Below, piece after piece: positions 41,909 to 53,036 of a DNA stretch of 64,000 nt. The stretch covers positions 889,090 through 953,089 of the forward strand of contig RPFO01000132.1 of the NCBI GenBank assembly GCA_009746045.1, in the 5' to 3' direction. The notes under the pieces were generated by a model. That model was not told the origin of the DNA. It worked only from the letters and a program-made list of their open reading frames with translations, and did not search any database. The position numbers and the translations under genes were made by a program. The DNA comes from Mesostigma viride (taxonomy: Eukaryota > Streptophyta > Mesostigmatophyceae > Mesostigmatales > Mesostigmataceae). Numbering within the stretch: the first letter of the stretch is position 1; each line of letters starts with the position of its first letter.

Positions 41909-42301
41909 ATGAGCCAACGGCGATCTTTTACTGCTCCTTCCCATTCTTCTAGCGATAATAGTCTAGCTAAATATTACGTAGTGATTACGCCTCAATGGTC
42001 CTCCATTTTCCTTTCTTGGTCCGACGCTAGGAAGATCGTTCAGAATCGTGTATACAACGTAATTAGGTATAAGAAATTTATGTCCTTTGAAGAAGCTCAG
42101 CAGTTCCTTATAGATCATAGCCAAACAGATTTAGGCCTGCATGTACGCCCTATTCCTCATGGTCGCCCTCCAGTAGAAGCTCTAGTCTTTGCTACCCCTC
42201 CTTCTTCTCCCCCTAAACGGGCTGCATCTGCATCTGCTTCAGATACTCCTCTCACTTTGGAGTTTGGTTCCCTATCCATTACTGTTGTTAAAAAGGATTG
42301 A
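41909..42301 (+). CDS. Small ORF with caulimovirus viroplasmin/RNase H1 N-terminal domain (element C)
   Basis: This is a 130-residue intact ORF upstream of gag. Residues ~20-70 (KYYVVITPQWSSIFLSW, then AR...VQNRVYNVIRYKKFMSFEEAQQFL) match the pattern of the small domain at the N-terminus of RNase H1 and in caulimovirus viroplasmin. That pattern is YYaV...GIy.sW...V.g...a.yKkF.s..eA..fl, and the domain binds RNA-DNA hybrids. The rest is Ser/Pro-rich. As a free-standing protein before gag it might bind the element's RNA or replication intermediates. It begins at ATG 41909, about 530 bp after the LTR. Confidence 0.7.
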   Translation: MSQRRSFTAPSHSSSDNSLAKYYVVITPQWSSIFLSWSDARKIVQNRVYNVIRYKKFMSFEEAQQFLIDHSQTDLGLHVRPIPHGRPPVEALVFATPPSSPPKRAASASASDTPLTLEFGSLSITVVKKD

Positions 42302-42392
42302 TTTTAATTTTGTTCCTGCTGCAGACCTTCAAGGTTTTTCCTTTTTCTTTTGTTGCTTTCTTCTAGATTCCTATTCCTTTACGTAATTAAAG

Positions 42393-44134
42393 ATGGATCC
42401 AGTGGGTGGAGATATGTCGCCTATACCTACCAATAATAATAATAATACTACTACTAATAACAATAACAATAACAATACTCGTGGTAACCGACGGGACTCC
42501 TTGGAAACGGTACACCATCTCACCCTCAAGGTATTCTGCGTACCTCACCTCCTTCTCCTGTTGCTGGTGGTCGCCGTCGTCCCTCAATTACCCCACCTAC
42601 CTATGAACAACGTATTTCCCAAGTCAGATTTAGATGAACCTTCTTTCGTGTGAACCAGGCCCCTGCCCCTTCTGCAACCTTGGCTCACCCCTCCAGCAGG
42701 TCCTCACTCACTAACAATGCTCCTAGGCCTCCTTCCCACCCTGTGCCTTCAATGCCTGCCATTAACACGGGTCGTACCTCGGCCCCTGTCGGCCCTTCTG
42801 GGCGCCCTAGTGCAGTTCCCTTTTACCCACCTGCTTCCTGGTCCTACCCTGAGACGGCCTATGAGGCTGCCCAGGTCCTACCCGTGTGGCTGATTTAGAA
42901 GTTAATAATGATTTCAGTACCATGCCCCTAGATGATAGGAATTATGATCATTTTGCCTACTCCTCTCTTCGTGAGCAATATACTGTCCCTTCTCCTATGG
43001 GCACCATCCTGAAACGGTGGCTCCCTCTAGACCCCTACCCAAGACTTTTCCTATCCCTTCCTTCTATCCCGCTTATGTAGCAGTGGAAGATAGTGGCCCT
43101 ATGGGAAAAACTGATTCTTCTAATCCCCCTAAGCCTCCTGCTCTTCCCCTCTTTGCCAACCTTCCTAAGCTGGATGTCAAGTCTACCCCTCAACAGTTTT
43201 TCACCTTCATTATGTTGCTCACCCAGAACACAGAGTCCTGGCAGAACCACAATAGGTGGCGCCTCTCTGATGCTGTACTAGTTCCTCATTATCTTACTAC
43301 CTGCATTACTCCTGAACTTGCTAACCTCATCCAGTGTGAGTCTCTTGCCTCTCATGCCTACCCAAACTCTGTAGCAGAATTGTTCAAGCGTTTAGAGAAC
43401 CATTTAGTCCCTCCCGATGCAGATTGGCAGGATAGATTATCCTTTGGCACCTTGCAGCAGGGTACCAAGTCCTTCAAAGAATATATGAAAGAGTTTGATG
43501 CTCAGATGGTACGAATTAGGGATTTGTCGGGTGCAGAAGTACGTGCCGCTTCCTTCAGGGCCTCAGTAGACCCTTATTGCGTGAAGTCAAGCGCCAGTTC
43601 TCTGCCTACCGTTTTACTGACCTGCCCCTCAAGCATGTGCGCCAGCATCTTTTACGAGTAGCAGATTTCTTCTCCACACCTTCTCTTCCTACCCGTTCCC
43701 GTATTAATAATATTAGCCTTACCCCTGAGGAGGAGAACTCCTATGTAGAAGAATTAGATATCTGTGTGACTGACCTTTCAGCTCTGGATGTCTCTCATAT
43801 CACCTGCTATCATTGTAAGGAAGTAGGTCATCTTAAACGTGAGTGCCCCAAGTTCCTTTCGGGTGCTCCCCCTCATCCCGACGCTCGCCCTCCTCGTACC
43901 CCTCAGCGTGCTCCTATTCGTCCCACTTCAGGACGCATTCCTTCAGCTACCCCTAGTAGGCTGAATGCTGTGCAGACAGGATCCCCAGGGTTCCCCTATG
44001 ATAATCAGGCTCCCGCACCCTCTTCAATCCCTCGTGACCCTCCAGCAGTGGCTTTTCCGCCAGGGTCTTCTTCGGGGTTCGTTCCTATGGATTTGGGGGG
44101 GAGGGGGAACAGTAGGCCTGTCAGCCGGGGGTAA
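42393..44134 (+). pseudogene. Element C gag with zinc knuckle, several frameshifts
   Basis: Gag begins at ATG 42393 (MDPVGGDMSPIPT, then an Asn/Thr-rich run). It passes through several frames: a Pro-rich region (42650-42890), a short VNNDFSTMPLDD stretch, a capsid-like region (43017-43570, KSFKEYMKEFDAQMVRI) and, from 43577, QFSAYRFTDLPLK to a CCHC knuckle CYHCKEVGHLKREC (43804-43845). At least four shifts are needed to read it as one protein. The C-terminus overlaps the start of the pol frame. Confidence 0.78.
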
Positions 44135-44138
44135 CCTG

Positions 44139-46643
44139 GACAGGTCCTTAGATAGTACCCCAGATAATAATTTTTGCTTGCCTGTTTTTATAACCTCTGT
44201 AGGAGCTGAATCATCCCTACCACTACGTGTGCGTCCTCTTATGTTCTTGAATGGTGGCTTAACCGTCCCTCATACTGTTGTAGACCCCTTCCTGCATGCT
44301 GATGAACTCTTGAATGTCTCTGTGTTAGTGGATAGCGGTGCGGCTAGCTCCTTTGTGAGCGAGGCCCTAGTTAGGCGTTTAGGACTAGTCCCTACCCCTC
44401 ACACAAAAACTGTCACTGTCCATTATGCTGACGGTCGCACCAGTCATTCCCCGGGTACGGTGTCCCTTCCCCTGGTCATACAAGGACGTACGGTCAACCT
44501 GACGGCCACTATAGGCCCTATCACTACAGCTGATGTATTACTAGGATTAGACTGGCACCAGGATAATAAAATCACTATTAATTATGATACTATGGTCATT
44601 TGGTTTCCAGATAGCTCTTACTGGGTACCAGAACGACATTATAGGTTAGAAAATTTATCCTTGGTAGATATTACTCCTCCTACACCTGTTGATCCTCCTG
44701 TTAGACCTATACCTGAAGTATTAATGTCCAATGACGAGTTACGTTCTGAACTAAAGGAATATGGATACCTATTATGCATGTTCCTCCAGTTAGAAGTCCA
44801 AGAGATACCTATCACTAATAATAGTGTGGATATAGATGTCAATACAGTGGATACAATAGGAGTGGGATTTACTGAAAATGAAATAGTAAGATACATGGCT
44901 GTGATAGATTCCTCAAAAGTATTTGAAGAAAAGACTCCTTCTTATCCTCCTCCTCGTTCTGTTTTACACCGTGTAGTTATCAAGGACGGTGCAGTTCCTA
45001 CGCACTCTCCGATGTATAGAATGGGCCCTACAGAATTAAAGGAACTAAAACAGATTTTAGTATCACTATTAGAAGCAGGATTGATAGAGCCTAGTAACTC
45101 CCCCTACTCCGCTGGTGTCCTGTTAGTTCCTAAACCAAATGGCAAGTTTCGCCTAGTTACTGATTATAGGAAGTTAAACGATATTACTGTGAAGTCTAAA
45201 TACCCTCTACCTCGTATTGATGATATATTTAATAAGGTTAAAGGTTCTACCTGTTTCACAGTACTAGATTGTGCGGATGGTTTTTGGCAACTACGTATAG
45301 CTCCTGAGGATTGCCACAAAACCGCCTTTGCTACCCCTTTTGGGCATTACCAGTTTAGAGTAGCGGCTATGGGACTCTGTAACTCTCCTGCCTCTTTCCA
45401 AATGTTAATGAATGAAGTGCTTAGACCTGTTATGGGAAATTCCCACCTTCCTCAAGTGTCCTCTGATTTAAAGGATCCTTCCTTCTCCTCTGTTTCTTTA
45501 TCTGAGCATGACCGTTCTTGTGCTCAAGCTTACTTAGATGATATCCTTATTTATTCTCCTGATTTTGAAACGCACCTACGTGATTTAAAGAAAGTATTAG
45601 AAATCATGGCTGAAAATTCTTTATGGGCGCGCCGTGCTAAAGTTCGCTCTGGTAGAAGTGTCCCATTCTTAGGGCACGTTCTGTCAGATGCCGGGGTTGC
45701 TACCGACCCGGATAAGACTAAGTCAATTCAGGAATGGCCTACCCCTACCGACGTTAAAGGTGTACGTAGTTTTCTAGGAATTGCTTCTTACTATAGGCGT
45801 TTTATCCCGCGTTTCGCAACTATAGCAGCCCCTATTAATCATCTATTAAAGAAGGATATCCCCTTTGTTTGGAGTAGTGAATGTCAGTCGGCTTTTCAGT
45901 GTCTAAAATCCCTACTCCTCTCCCCTCCTGTACTCATCCTACCGGATACTACTAAACCCTTTGTTGTAGCTACAGATGCTAGCAAGGTAGCTATAGGGGG
46001 CGTCCTTCTCCAGGATCAGGGTCAGGGCTTACAGCCAATCGAGTATATCTCTAGGACAATGCTTCCTGCGGAGCGTAACTATCCCGTCCACCAGCAAGAA
46101 CTATTAGCTGTGGTGTATTGTTGCCACGCGTGGCAGCACTTTCTTAAAGGTGCTCAATTTGATGTTTGTCTGAATGAACCCTGTGAGATTGATCCTTATA
46201 GATTAGTTATCCAGACAGATCACCGCCCTCTTACCCATCTTCTCTCACAACCCAACCTTACCCCTCGTCAAGCGCGCTGGATGGAGTTTTTAGCACAGTT
46301 CTCCCCTTTTAAACTTCAGTATGTTAAGGGTGTAGATAACATAGTACCAGATGCACTCTCTCGTCGTGCAGATTACTCCTTTTTCGAGGACCTTGATGTT
46401 CTCAATACTACTCTAGTTCCTACTACTATGGGTGTAACCCCGTATGGTGAACTACCTGATGATGAATCCTATGCCTACCTCTTTCATACAGCTGTTCGCA
46501 TGCCTGATCTCCTTTCTCACGTAGGACTCTCTCTCCCGTGTGAGGCCCTTCCTGTGGTCTCGGTGGGGGGGGAGGGGAAAAATAAAATTTCTATACCGCT
46601 TAGCCATATAGCGACTAGGTCAGGAAAGTCTTATGAAACATAG
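44139..46643 (+). CDS. Element C pol: protease, RT, RNase H
   Basis: The frame is open from 43965, and the recognisable domains start near 44320. Protease: VLVDSGAASSFVSEAL and VLLGLDWHQDNKI. RT: AGLIEPSNSPYSAGVLLVPKPNG, FRLVTDYRKLN, VLDCADGFWQLRIA, TPFGHYQFRVAAMGLCNSP and AYLDDILIYS (catalytic YLDD-like DD), then FLGHVLS. RNase H: VVATDASKVAIGGVLLQ, HQQELLAVVY, TDHRPLTHLL. RT carries a ~25-residue Ser/Pro-rich insertion before YLDD. The stop at 46641-46643 separates it from integrase, which continues in another frame. Confidence 0.9.
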   Translation, partial: DRSLDSTPDNNFCLPVFITSVGAESSLPLRVRPLMFLNGGLTVPHTVVDPFLHADELLNVSVLVDSGAASSFVSEALVRRLGLVPTPHTKTVTVHYADGRTSHSPGTVSLPLVIQGRTVNLTATIGPITTADVLLGLDWHQDNKITINYDTMVIWFPDSSYWVPERHYRLENLSLVDITPPTPVDPPVRPIPEVLMSNDELRSELKEYGYLLCMFLQLEVQEIPITNNSVDIDVNTVDTIGVGFTENEIVRYMAVIDSSKVFEEKTPSYPPPRSVLHRVVIKDGAVPTHSPMYRMGPTELKELKQILVSLLEAGLIEPSNSPYSAGVLLVPKPNGKFRLVTDYRKLNDITVKSKYPLPRIDDIFNKVKGSTCFTVLDCADGFWQLRIAPEDCHKTAFATPFGHYQFRVAAMGLCNSPASFQMLMNEVLRPVMGNSHLPQVSSDLKDPSFSSVSLSEHDRSCAQAYLDDILIYSPDFETHLRDLKKVLEIMAENSLWARRAKVRSGRSVPFLGHVLSDAGVATDPDKTKSIQEWPTPTDVKGVRSFLGIASYYRRFIPRFATIAAPINHLLKKDIPFVWSSECQSAFQCLKSLLLSPPVLILPDTTKPFVVATDASKVAIGGVLLQDQGQGLQPIEYISRTMLPAERNYPVHQQELLAVVYCCHAWQHFLKGAQFDVCLNEPCEIDPYRLVIQTDHRPLTHLLSQPNLTPRQARWMEFLAQFSPFKLQYVKGVDNIVPDALSRRADYSFFEDLDVLNTTLVPTTMGVTPYGELPDDESYAYLFHTAVRMPDLLSHVGLSLPCEALPVVSVGGEGKNKISIPLSHIATRSGKSYET

Positions 46644-46720
46644 TCCCTCTAGGACCTCCCCTTCTCTTTGGCAAGGCGGTAGGAGATCTCTTTAAACCTG
46701 TTCTGGATACCTCTGTAGCG

Positions 46721-48246
46721 ATGCCTACCTCTGATCTTGAACGTCTTATTAGTAGATTTACGGCCACTGAGCCGGAAGCATTAGCTGCCATTGCTGCCCA
46801 TCCCCAACAATTAGGCAAGCACCCTTGTAAATTTGTAGGTGGATTTTTATATGTGCAGATAGCAGATTCTCCCCCTCAATGGCGCCTGTATGTCCCTCCT
46901 ATCTGTCGCTCCTCCTTGCTCTTTGAGTTGCATGACTTAGCTGCTCACCAGGGTGGTAAACGGGTACGGGACCTAGTAGCCCGCTCTTACTACTGGCCTT
47001 CCCTTTTAAAGGATGTAGATGAGTATGTTAGAACCTGTCAATCTTGCCAGGAGATGAAACCCAACAATGTAGGACAGATAGCAGAGCCTAGGACCTTACC
47101 TGATCCCATCATGCCGTGGGACTCCATTATGATGGATTTTGTAGGACCTTTTAGGAAGAATGATAGAGGTAACGCCCAGATCCTTGTTTTTGTAGATCGT
47201 TTTACTCGTATGTGTCATCTCGTGCCGTGTCCCTTAGAACTCACCGCACGCGATTGCGCACGCCTATACCTTAATAACGTATATAGATATCATGGTTTGA
47301 GTAGGCAGTTTATTAGTGATAAGGATAAGTTATTTACTTCTGATTTTTGGCAGCAGTTCTTCGCTGCTATCGGTACCAAGGTCACCTTCGGTACTGCCTA
47401 CCACTCCTCCTCGTCTCATTTAGTAGAACGTTTGAATAGGGTAGTGGAAGAAGCTCTGCGTCACTATGTGAATGGCTCTGGGAGTGATTGGGAGGATTAC
47501 CTATGTTTGGTAGAGTTTTCCCTTAACAACTGCCCTCAGGCTGCGCATGGTTATACGCCCTTCTTCCTAGATACTGGTAGACAACCTCTTACCCCTACCT
47601 CTCTCTTAGCTAGTCCTTTAAGGGACAAGGATGATGTGTCCCGGGATACTGTAGAAGGTGTGCAGGCGTTATTAGATAAGATGAAGAATGCACACGACAA
47701 CGCTATTGCAGGGTACCATAGGGCGCAGGCCAAATACCTTGCTAGGTTGCGTGCCTCATTAGATAGAAGAGCACCTGAGATAGAAATAGGAGATTTAGTC
47801 TTAGTAGAAGGCCCCCGTGTTGGCCGCTTCGCTCATAAGTTCGAAGCTGAACTGAAAGTGAAACTTAGGCCCGCCTTCTTAGGACCTTCCGTGTGTTGTC
47901 TAGAGTAGGTAATTTTCTGTATGAGATAGATATTCCTACCTCTTGGCAGACCCACTCTCGCACCTTTCATAGAAGCCAGCTGAAGCTCTATCATCAGAGC
48001 ACGTTCGCTGGTAGAGAATTAGCCCCTGCCCCTTTAGAGCATAACCCGGATACTGGTGAGGTAGAGGATGAGGTAGAGGGTATCGTGGCCCATAGAGATA
48101 TCAAAAAAGGCCGCGGTACCCAGCGCCAGTATAAGGTGAAGTGGATGTATGCTCGTAGTGAGGTAGATAAGGTCTGGTATACTGAGAGTGAGCTAGATGG
48201 GTGTAGTCGCCTGCTGCAGGAGTATAAAACCCTGCATAAGCTCTAG
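46721..48246 (+). pseudogene. Element C integrase with chromodomain, one frameshift
   Basis: 46721-47908 gives a Ty3 integrase: HDLAAHQGGKRV...CQSC (zinc-binding), MMDFVGPF, SDKDKLFTSDFW and HLVERLNRVVEEAL (D,D,E core), and AAHGYTPFFL. Near 47895 the frame shifts by one base to 47893-48246, which gives the GPY-like FLYEIDIP...HRSQLK and a chromodomain, EVEGIVAHRDIKKGRG...YKVKWMYARSEVDKVWYTESEL. Chromodomains of chromoviruses bind methylated histone tails and steer integration to heterochromatin. Confidence 0.9.
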
Positions 48247-48322
48247 TTGTAGACCTTCTCCTCTCTTATGTTATGTCTGCTGTCGACGGATGGTTGGTTG
48301 TCCCCTCCCCTCCGCAGCCGTC

Positions 48323-50608
48323 ATGTCAGAGCCTACCCCTCCGGCTGAGAGCTCGCTGCCGTCCCCGCCCCCACCGGACCCTGAGCTGTATTTCGAGGCC
48401 CTTCCGGGCCGCTGGGTGTCGCGATCAAGTTACCCGGGTGGCGTGGTGCAGCCGGCCCTTCAGGCCCAACATGCGGGCTTAGTCAGGGCGGCCCTCTTCG
48501 GGGTCACGTGGTATGGTCCTTCCCCTGATGAGCCGCACCAGCTTGTCCTGCACGGGTTCGATGATGCCGGACACTGTTTGTTGGGGTGTGGTTCCGCTGT
48601 CCCGCCTTGGGGCAGATAGATGCGGTTCTCCGGTGTTGCCGTGTGTTCTCCTACCTCTCTACCCTGTGGGCCGTACCTGCCTACGGGAGGTGTTCCCTTG
48701 GCTTCCGGCTGAGGGTGATGCTGAGGTAGATGAGAACCCCTGCGACCTTTTACGGGCCGTAGAATTCATGGAGATAGCTGATCAGTCGGCGGGACTAGCG
48801 GTTAGTGGTCCTGCCCCTTCGGGCGCCCCAGCCGAGGTACATTATACTCCAGATTATTCTGCCTCGAGCGCTGCGTCCGCCTCCTCGGCGTCTGTTCCTC
48901 CCTCTCCGGTCCCGTCGTCCCCTCGGTCGACCCGGGATGTTGCAGTGGAGCCTACCCCTTCGGGTTTGCCTGATCCTCTTTCGGCGACGGTCTCGGCTAT
49001 GCAGGCTCAGATCCAGTCCTTGACCACGGCGTTTGGGGCCTTCCTTGCGGCCCAGGCGCAGGTCCCGGCCACGCCAGCTGGATCCGCGCCCCCTACCCCT
49101 TCTGTCGCCCCGGCGACTACGGCTTCGCCCGCGCCCCCGCCTGCGCCCGCGGTCGCTGTGGTTCCGGCGGCTCCTGCGACTCCTGCTGCCTCTGCGCCTG
49201 TTACCGCTGTACCTGCGCCTACGCGGAGTCTCCTGCCCCTGTTAGCGCGCCCTCCGTCGCTGCTTCCGAGCCTCCTCCAGCTCAGGCGCAGACGTCGCGG
49301 GGCTTCTTTGGCGATACTAGCGGGCTTCCCAGACTTTGGGAGGGTGGTCCTCCGCAGCGGATTCCGGTTCCTGACTGGAGCCTGGATGGTAGTCAATCTT
49401 ATGCAGGCCTACCTGTCCCTACGGGCCCCATTTTTAACATGTGGCCTGAGGGTGCACCGGCAACCGAGACCGGCGCGCCAGCTTCGGTGGCGGGTCCGTC
49501 ACGGCCCCCTCTGGCGTCGGGTCCGGCGCGACCGCCTGCTGTACCAGTGTCACCTGCGACGGTGTCGGCTCCTGCCCCTGCCCCTTCGGCCTCGCGGTCT
49601 TTGGCTGCGGTTGTTCGGTCCACCGGCCAGGATCCTCGCGCTACCCGCGCTACCGACTCCCTCCGGGAGTTGTCCCAGGGTGATCGGGACAGGGCTCCTT
49701 CTGTGGTGCACGCGACTCCGGAGTCGCGCGACACGCCCGTGCCTGGATGTGGTATGTCCGCACTCGCATGCCGCCAGTGTGACCTGCCGCGTGCCTCCGC
49801 CGAGCTCGCCATCTCGCCCATGTCCTACGGGTTTTCCCAGGTGTGCCGGGCGCCTCGTGATCGTAACCTACCCATTGAGACTGATCGGCCTCCTTTCGAC
49901 ATGGTTATTTTAGCTGATCCTGTGTTCCAGGGTGAGGTCCTGGTTCGGCGCGTTCTGTATCGCTGGGCTAGGCGCCACAACGACTTGGACACCTACGGTG
50001 GGTTCCAGTGGGCTTACCCTCCGCCTCTGGGCATTATGGCTTCGGATGCCCTTACGGTAGAGTTTCCTGCGGTGCCGGGTGTTACGTATACCACGGTCCT
50101 CCAGCCCATCCTCGAGTGGGATGCCCGACGTCCGGCGCCCCTCCCGGGCCAGGGTCTAGACTCCCGCGGTCACCCTCCTCCTCGGGCCAGCGACTACCTA
50201 GAGACATTCGGGTCGCGCCAGTGTACGCGTCGGTGGCGCTCCCGAGAGGTTCGGCACATCCGGTTGTGGCCGTCCAACGTGGAGCCCCTGGTGGACCTGT
50301 TTTTCCCGACGGGTTTGCGCCCTCGGATCCGGTATCATCGCCTCCTCCTGCGGGCCCTCTGTTTGATCGCGGTAGAGCCTTTCCTTCGCCTCTTTGCCTG
50401 TGGCTTCCTGGACTGGGCCCGTGGCCAGGTCGTTCTTACTCAGCATAGGTATTACTGGGCCTTTCTGGGCCTTTTTCCTGACGGCGTGTGGGCCGATGTT
50501 TTCCTCACCGTAGATAGGCATGACAATGTTGAGGATGTGGCCCATTACCAGGCCTACCTGGATGTCCTGCTGGCCTCCCGTGGTACCTACCAGACGGATG
50601 GCCATTAG
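48323..50608 (+). pseudogene. Unidentified 3' ORF of element C, frameshifted
   Basis: Between the chromodomain and the 3' LTR lies about 2.3 kb of coding-like sequence in the sense strand: 48323-48619 (MSEPTPPAESSLPS..., FEALPGRWVSRSSYPGG), then a frame through CDLLRAVEFMEIADQ and an Ala/Pro/Ser-rich linker containing a short coiled coil (ATVSAMQAQIQSL). The end at about 49439-50608 has a globular part (YRWARRHNDLDTYGGFQWAY, EPLVDLFFPTG, HRYYWAFLGLFPDGVWADVF). There is no signal peptide or clear envelope-type membrane anchor, so its place resembles env but nothing shows that function. I do not recognise the family. It needs at least two frameshift corrections. Confidence 0.55.
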
Positions 50609-50977
50609 ATAGAGGGCCTTAGGCCCGACCTGAGGGTGTTGTCCCTCCGGTATGTAGAGTCGCCCTCATGTTCTGGCCAGTTGACTGGTCGTTCTTGGTC
50701 CTTGGTGCTGATTGGTTTACTCTGTGTGTCCTGCCCAGTGCCGTTCCCCCCCGGCAAGGACTTTGTTCCAGGCAGTTAGGGGAACCTACCACCAGGCTTG
50801 GTGCTGGCTAACCCTACACCTCCAGGCGTGGTGGTGGAGACCGTGTGAACTATTGGTGCCTTGTATCTTGGATGGCCTGTTGACTGTGTTAGTGTGTGCT
50901 GGGTGCATTAGGTTTCCTACCCCTTGTTTTCCTCCCTGTACGTAGGGAGAGGGCTCCCTACCTTTGTGGGGGGGAGG

Positions 50978-51549
50978 TGTTACGTCGCGTAACAATTCGT
51001 TGTAGTTACGGACGTAAATTAGGTCCTTTGCCTCGGTTGTCCCTAGGTTTACGTTTAGGCTCCTACCGGGACATTATTGTCCTCGTAATAGTACTGTGGT
51101 ACATTGGGTGCCGTTGGGCGCCGTGCCGCGTACTTTACTAGTGGTCCTGATCCTGTGGTAGAATGTAGTGGACCAGCGTGCATCAGTAGATTTAGTGGAC
51201 CAGCGTGCACCTGTAGGCGAGGGCCATGTCGGCCCGAGCGTGTTGGACCGTTGGTGACCATTTATGCGCGTTCTACCCCTTGTGTGCGCACTCGGCGTGT
51301 GTTAAATGAATTAACACATCTTAGCTTGGGTCACGGCAGTGTAGTTGTGTTTCCTTCCTCTTTTCCTGGAGTAAACGGGTTTGACTAAATGGCCTATGGC
51401 ATATTACAGTAGTACATATGTAAATGCATTGAGATCTGGTTCGTCTCGGTCGTCTTTCGCTAAGGGTGCAAATAGAAGTGGCCTTACTAGTCTAGGTAGT
51501 ATTAGGACAAGTAGAGGTAGAGGTGGCGGCCGAGGCTTGCGGCGTAACA
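50978..51549 (+). repeat. 3' LTR of element C
   Basis: It is the 572-bp partner of 40811-41382, preceded by a polypurine tract and followed by CCGGC (51550-51554). Confidence 0.95.
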
Positions 51550-51554
51550 CCGGC

Positions 51555-51640
51555 CCCTCATGTCATCTTCTAGCTGCTCCTTGAACGTGCCGGGGCAGCC
51601 CGGCGTGTCAGCGCCTATTTGCGCCATCAGCACTGCCCGG
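51555..51640 (-). mobile_element. LINE (family F) remnant, right part of split copy
   Basis: The minus strand reads GTFKEQLEDDMRGR, matching TFKEQLVEDMGGLG of the copy at 38944-39669, and then continues across element C at 40805. The 5' limit is unclear. Confidence 0.65.
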
Positions 51641-52218
51641 GTTTTGTGGGTGAACCCGGCCTAGCTGGTTATCAAGTAGGCAGCCAACGCAGTAAGTGAG
51701 TATGCCCCTAAACCCCCTCAGGCTCCGGGATCGAGAGGCCTTGTATTCTCCCAAACCGGCCGGCGCCTCTAAATGCGTTCCAAGCCTGTCTGTGCCGGCG
51801 GTGGGCTCTGGACCACATGGGGCTACCTTACTGCATCCGCTATGCTTTTGCTACATGATGTAGAAGCTTGATTGCACCCATGCAGTTGGGTCTGCATGCA
51901 CCATGATGCACATCGAGAGATAGATTGCGCGCCCAAGCGAGCGAGCACGCGCGCACGAGAGAGAGTCCATTGTGGCCTGCCCACTAGCTTGAGGCATCGA
52001 GAGAAGCTAGGGCGCCCTCCCTCCTTCTCGTTGTGTAGGGGTTGAATTAGGTTCCTTTATTGGCACCCACGTGACGCAGATTAATGAATTAATTTATCAG
52101 CACTGCAACTTCATAGATAGGGCGAACCAGAATTTATTAATTGGAATGGACAGAAAATGGTATCAGGTAGGAGTACCAATGAAGTTGCCTCATTGACAGC
52201 ATGACGGTAAGTATATAA
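51641..52218. other. No gene recognised
   Basis: Mixed sequence with a short GAGA/GCGC-rich run (51928-51967). There is no domain-bearing ORF on either strand. Confidence 0.4.
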
Positions 52219-52227
52219 CTCAGAATT

Positions 52228-52643
52228 AATTAATTAATTAATTAGACTCGTGCTCCCGTTGGGGAGTCACGGAGCATTAACCCCGATGGATGGATGGATG
52301 GGTGCAAACAGTCCTACCGGTCTAATCTGTCTACATTGGCTACATACTACATCTATCTAACAGCATTCTAACTACAACATCTATCTAGGCAGCCGCACGC
52401 TGCCCTAGGGGAGCTATCTGGCGTGCCTCCCACGGGATTGCACACGCGGGCGCTTCCCCACTGGGGGGGGCTCGTTGTCCTCTATGACCTGGGCCCACTT
52501 GGCCTTGTCCATCATCTTCTTCCAAATCACGGAGAGGCCTAGGCCCCCCATGTCTTCTACTAGCTGTTCTTTGAAGGTGCGGGCCTTGCGGCGTCTAACA
52601 TCACTGGGCCCAGCCCACGTCAGGAGGTGCCGGCCAGGCTGGG
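52228..52643 (-). mobile_element. Short 5'-truncated LINE (family F) with target duplication
   Basis: The minus strand repeats the last ~75 codons and the 3' UTR of LINE F, ending in an AATT tail (to 52228). A 9-bp target duplication CTCAGAATT lies at 52219-52227 and 52644-52652. The 5' truncation and tail agree with target-primed reverse transcription. Confidence 0.88.
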
Positions 52644-52652
52644 CTCAGAATT

Positions 52653-53036
52653 GTCACCTTGCAGAACTGTCAACTCATGAAAACTCAGTGTTTAGGTACG
52701 AGATATGTAAACATTTGCTATGCATGCCCCAAACTAGTTCCAATATCATAAGGGAACCATCGAGATCTCTGGTAACCATCGGTATCTCGTCTTACTTACT
52801 ATAGTTCCAATATCATAAGGGAACCATCATCCGCTGTCTCAAACTCAAACACATCTTTGGCTTTGCCACAGCCCGCCACGTCTGCCGTCATACCCAAATC
52901 TAATAAAATACCCAAATCTGGCTCGGTAAATGACCCTTGCACAGCCTACCATGCGGCATGGTTACTAAGGATGCATCTCCCCCCCATTAGGCCTCGTGTC
53001 ACTAGGTCGATCAATCATTAAAGTTAATATACTAAG
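52653..53036. other. Downstream flank of CDC73
   Basis: Probably holds the 3' UTR and the end of transcription of CDC73 (minus strand). The phrase agttccaatatcataagggaaccatc occurs twice (52736, 52803). No ORF is supported. Confidence 0.4.

Larger units (their letters stand above)
40811..51549 (+). mobile_element. Ty3/gypsy chromovirus-type element C, complete
   Basis: LTRs of 572 bp (40811-41382, 50978-51549) begin TGTTACG and end CGTAACA, with about four differences between them. The target duplication CCGGC flanks both ends (40806-40810, 51550-51554). A polypurine tract gtgggggggagg ends at 50977. In order: an ORF with a viroplasmin-type domain, gag, protease-RT-RNase H, integrase with chromodomain, an extra 3' ORF. 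Frameshifts interrupt gag, the integrase/chromodomain junction and the 3' ORF. At about 99.3 % LTR identity these may partly be sequence errors. Confidence 0.95.
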
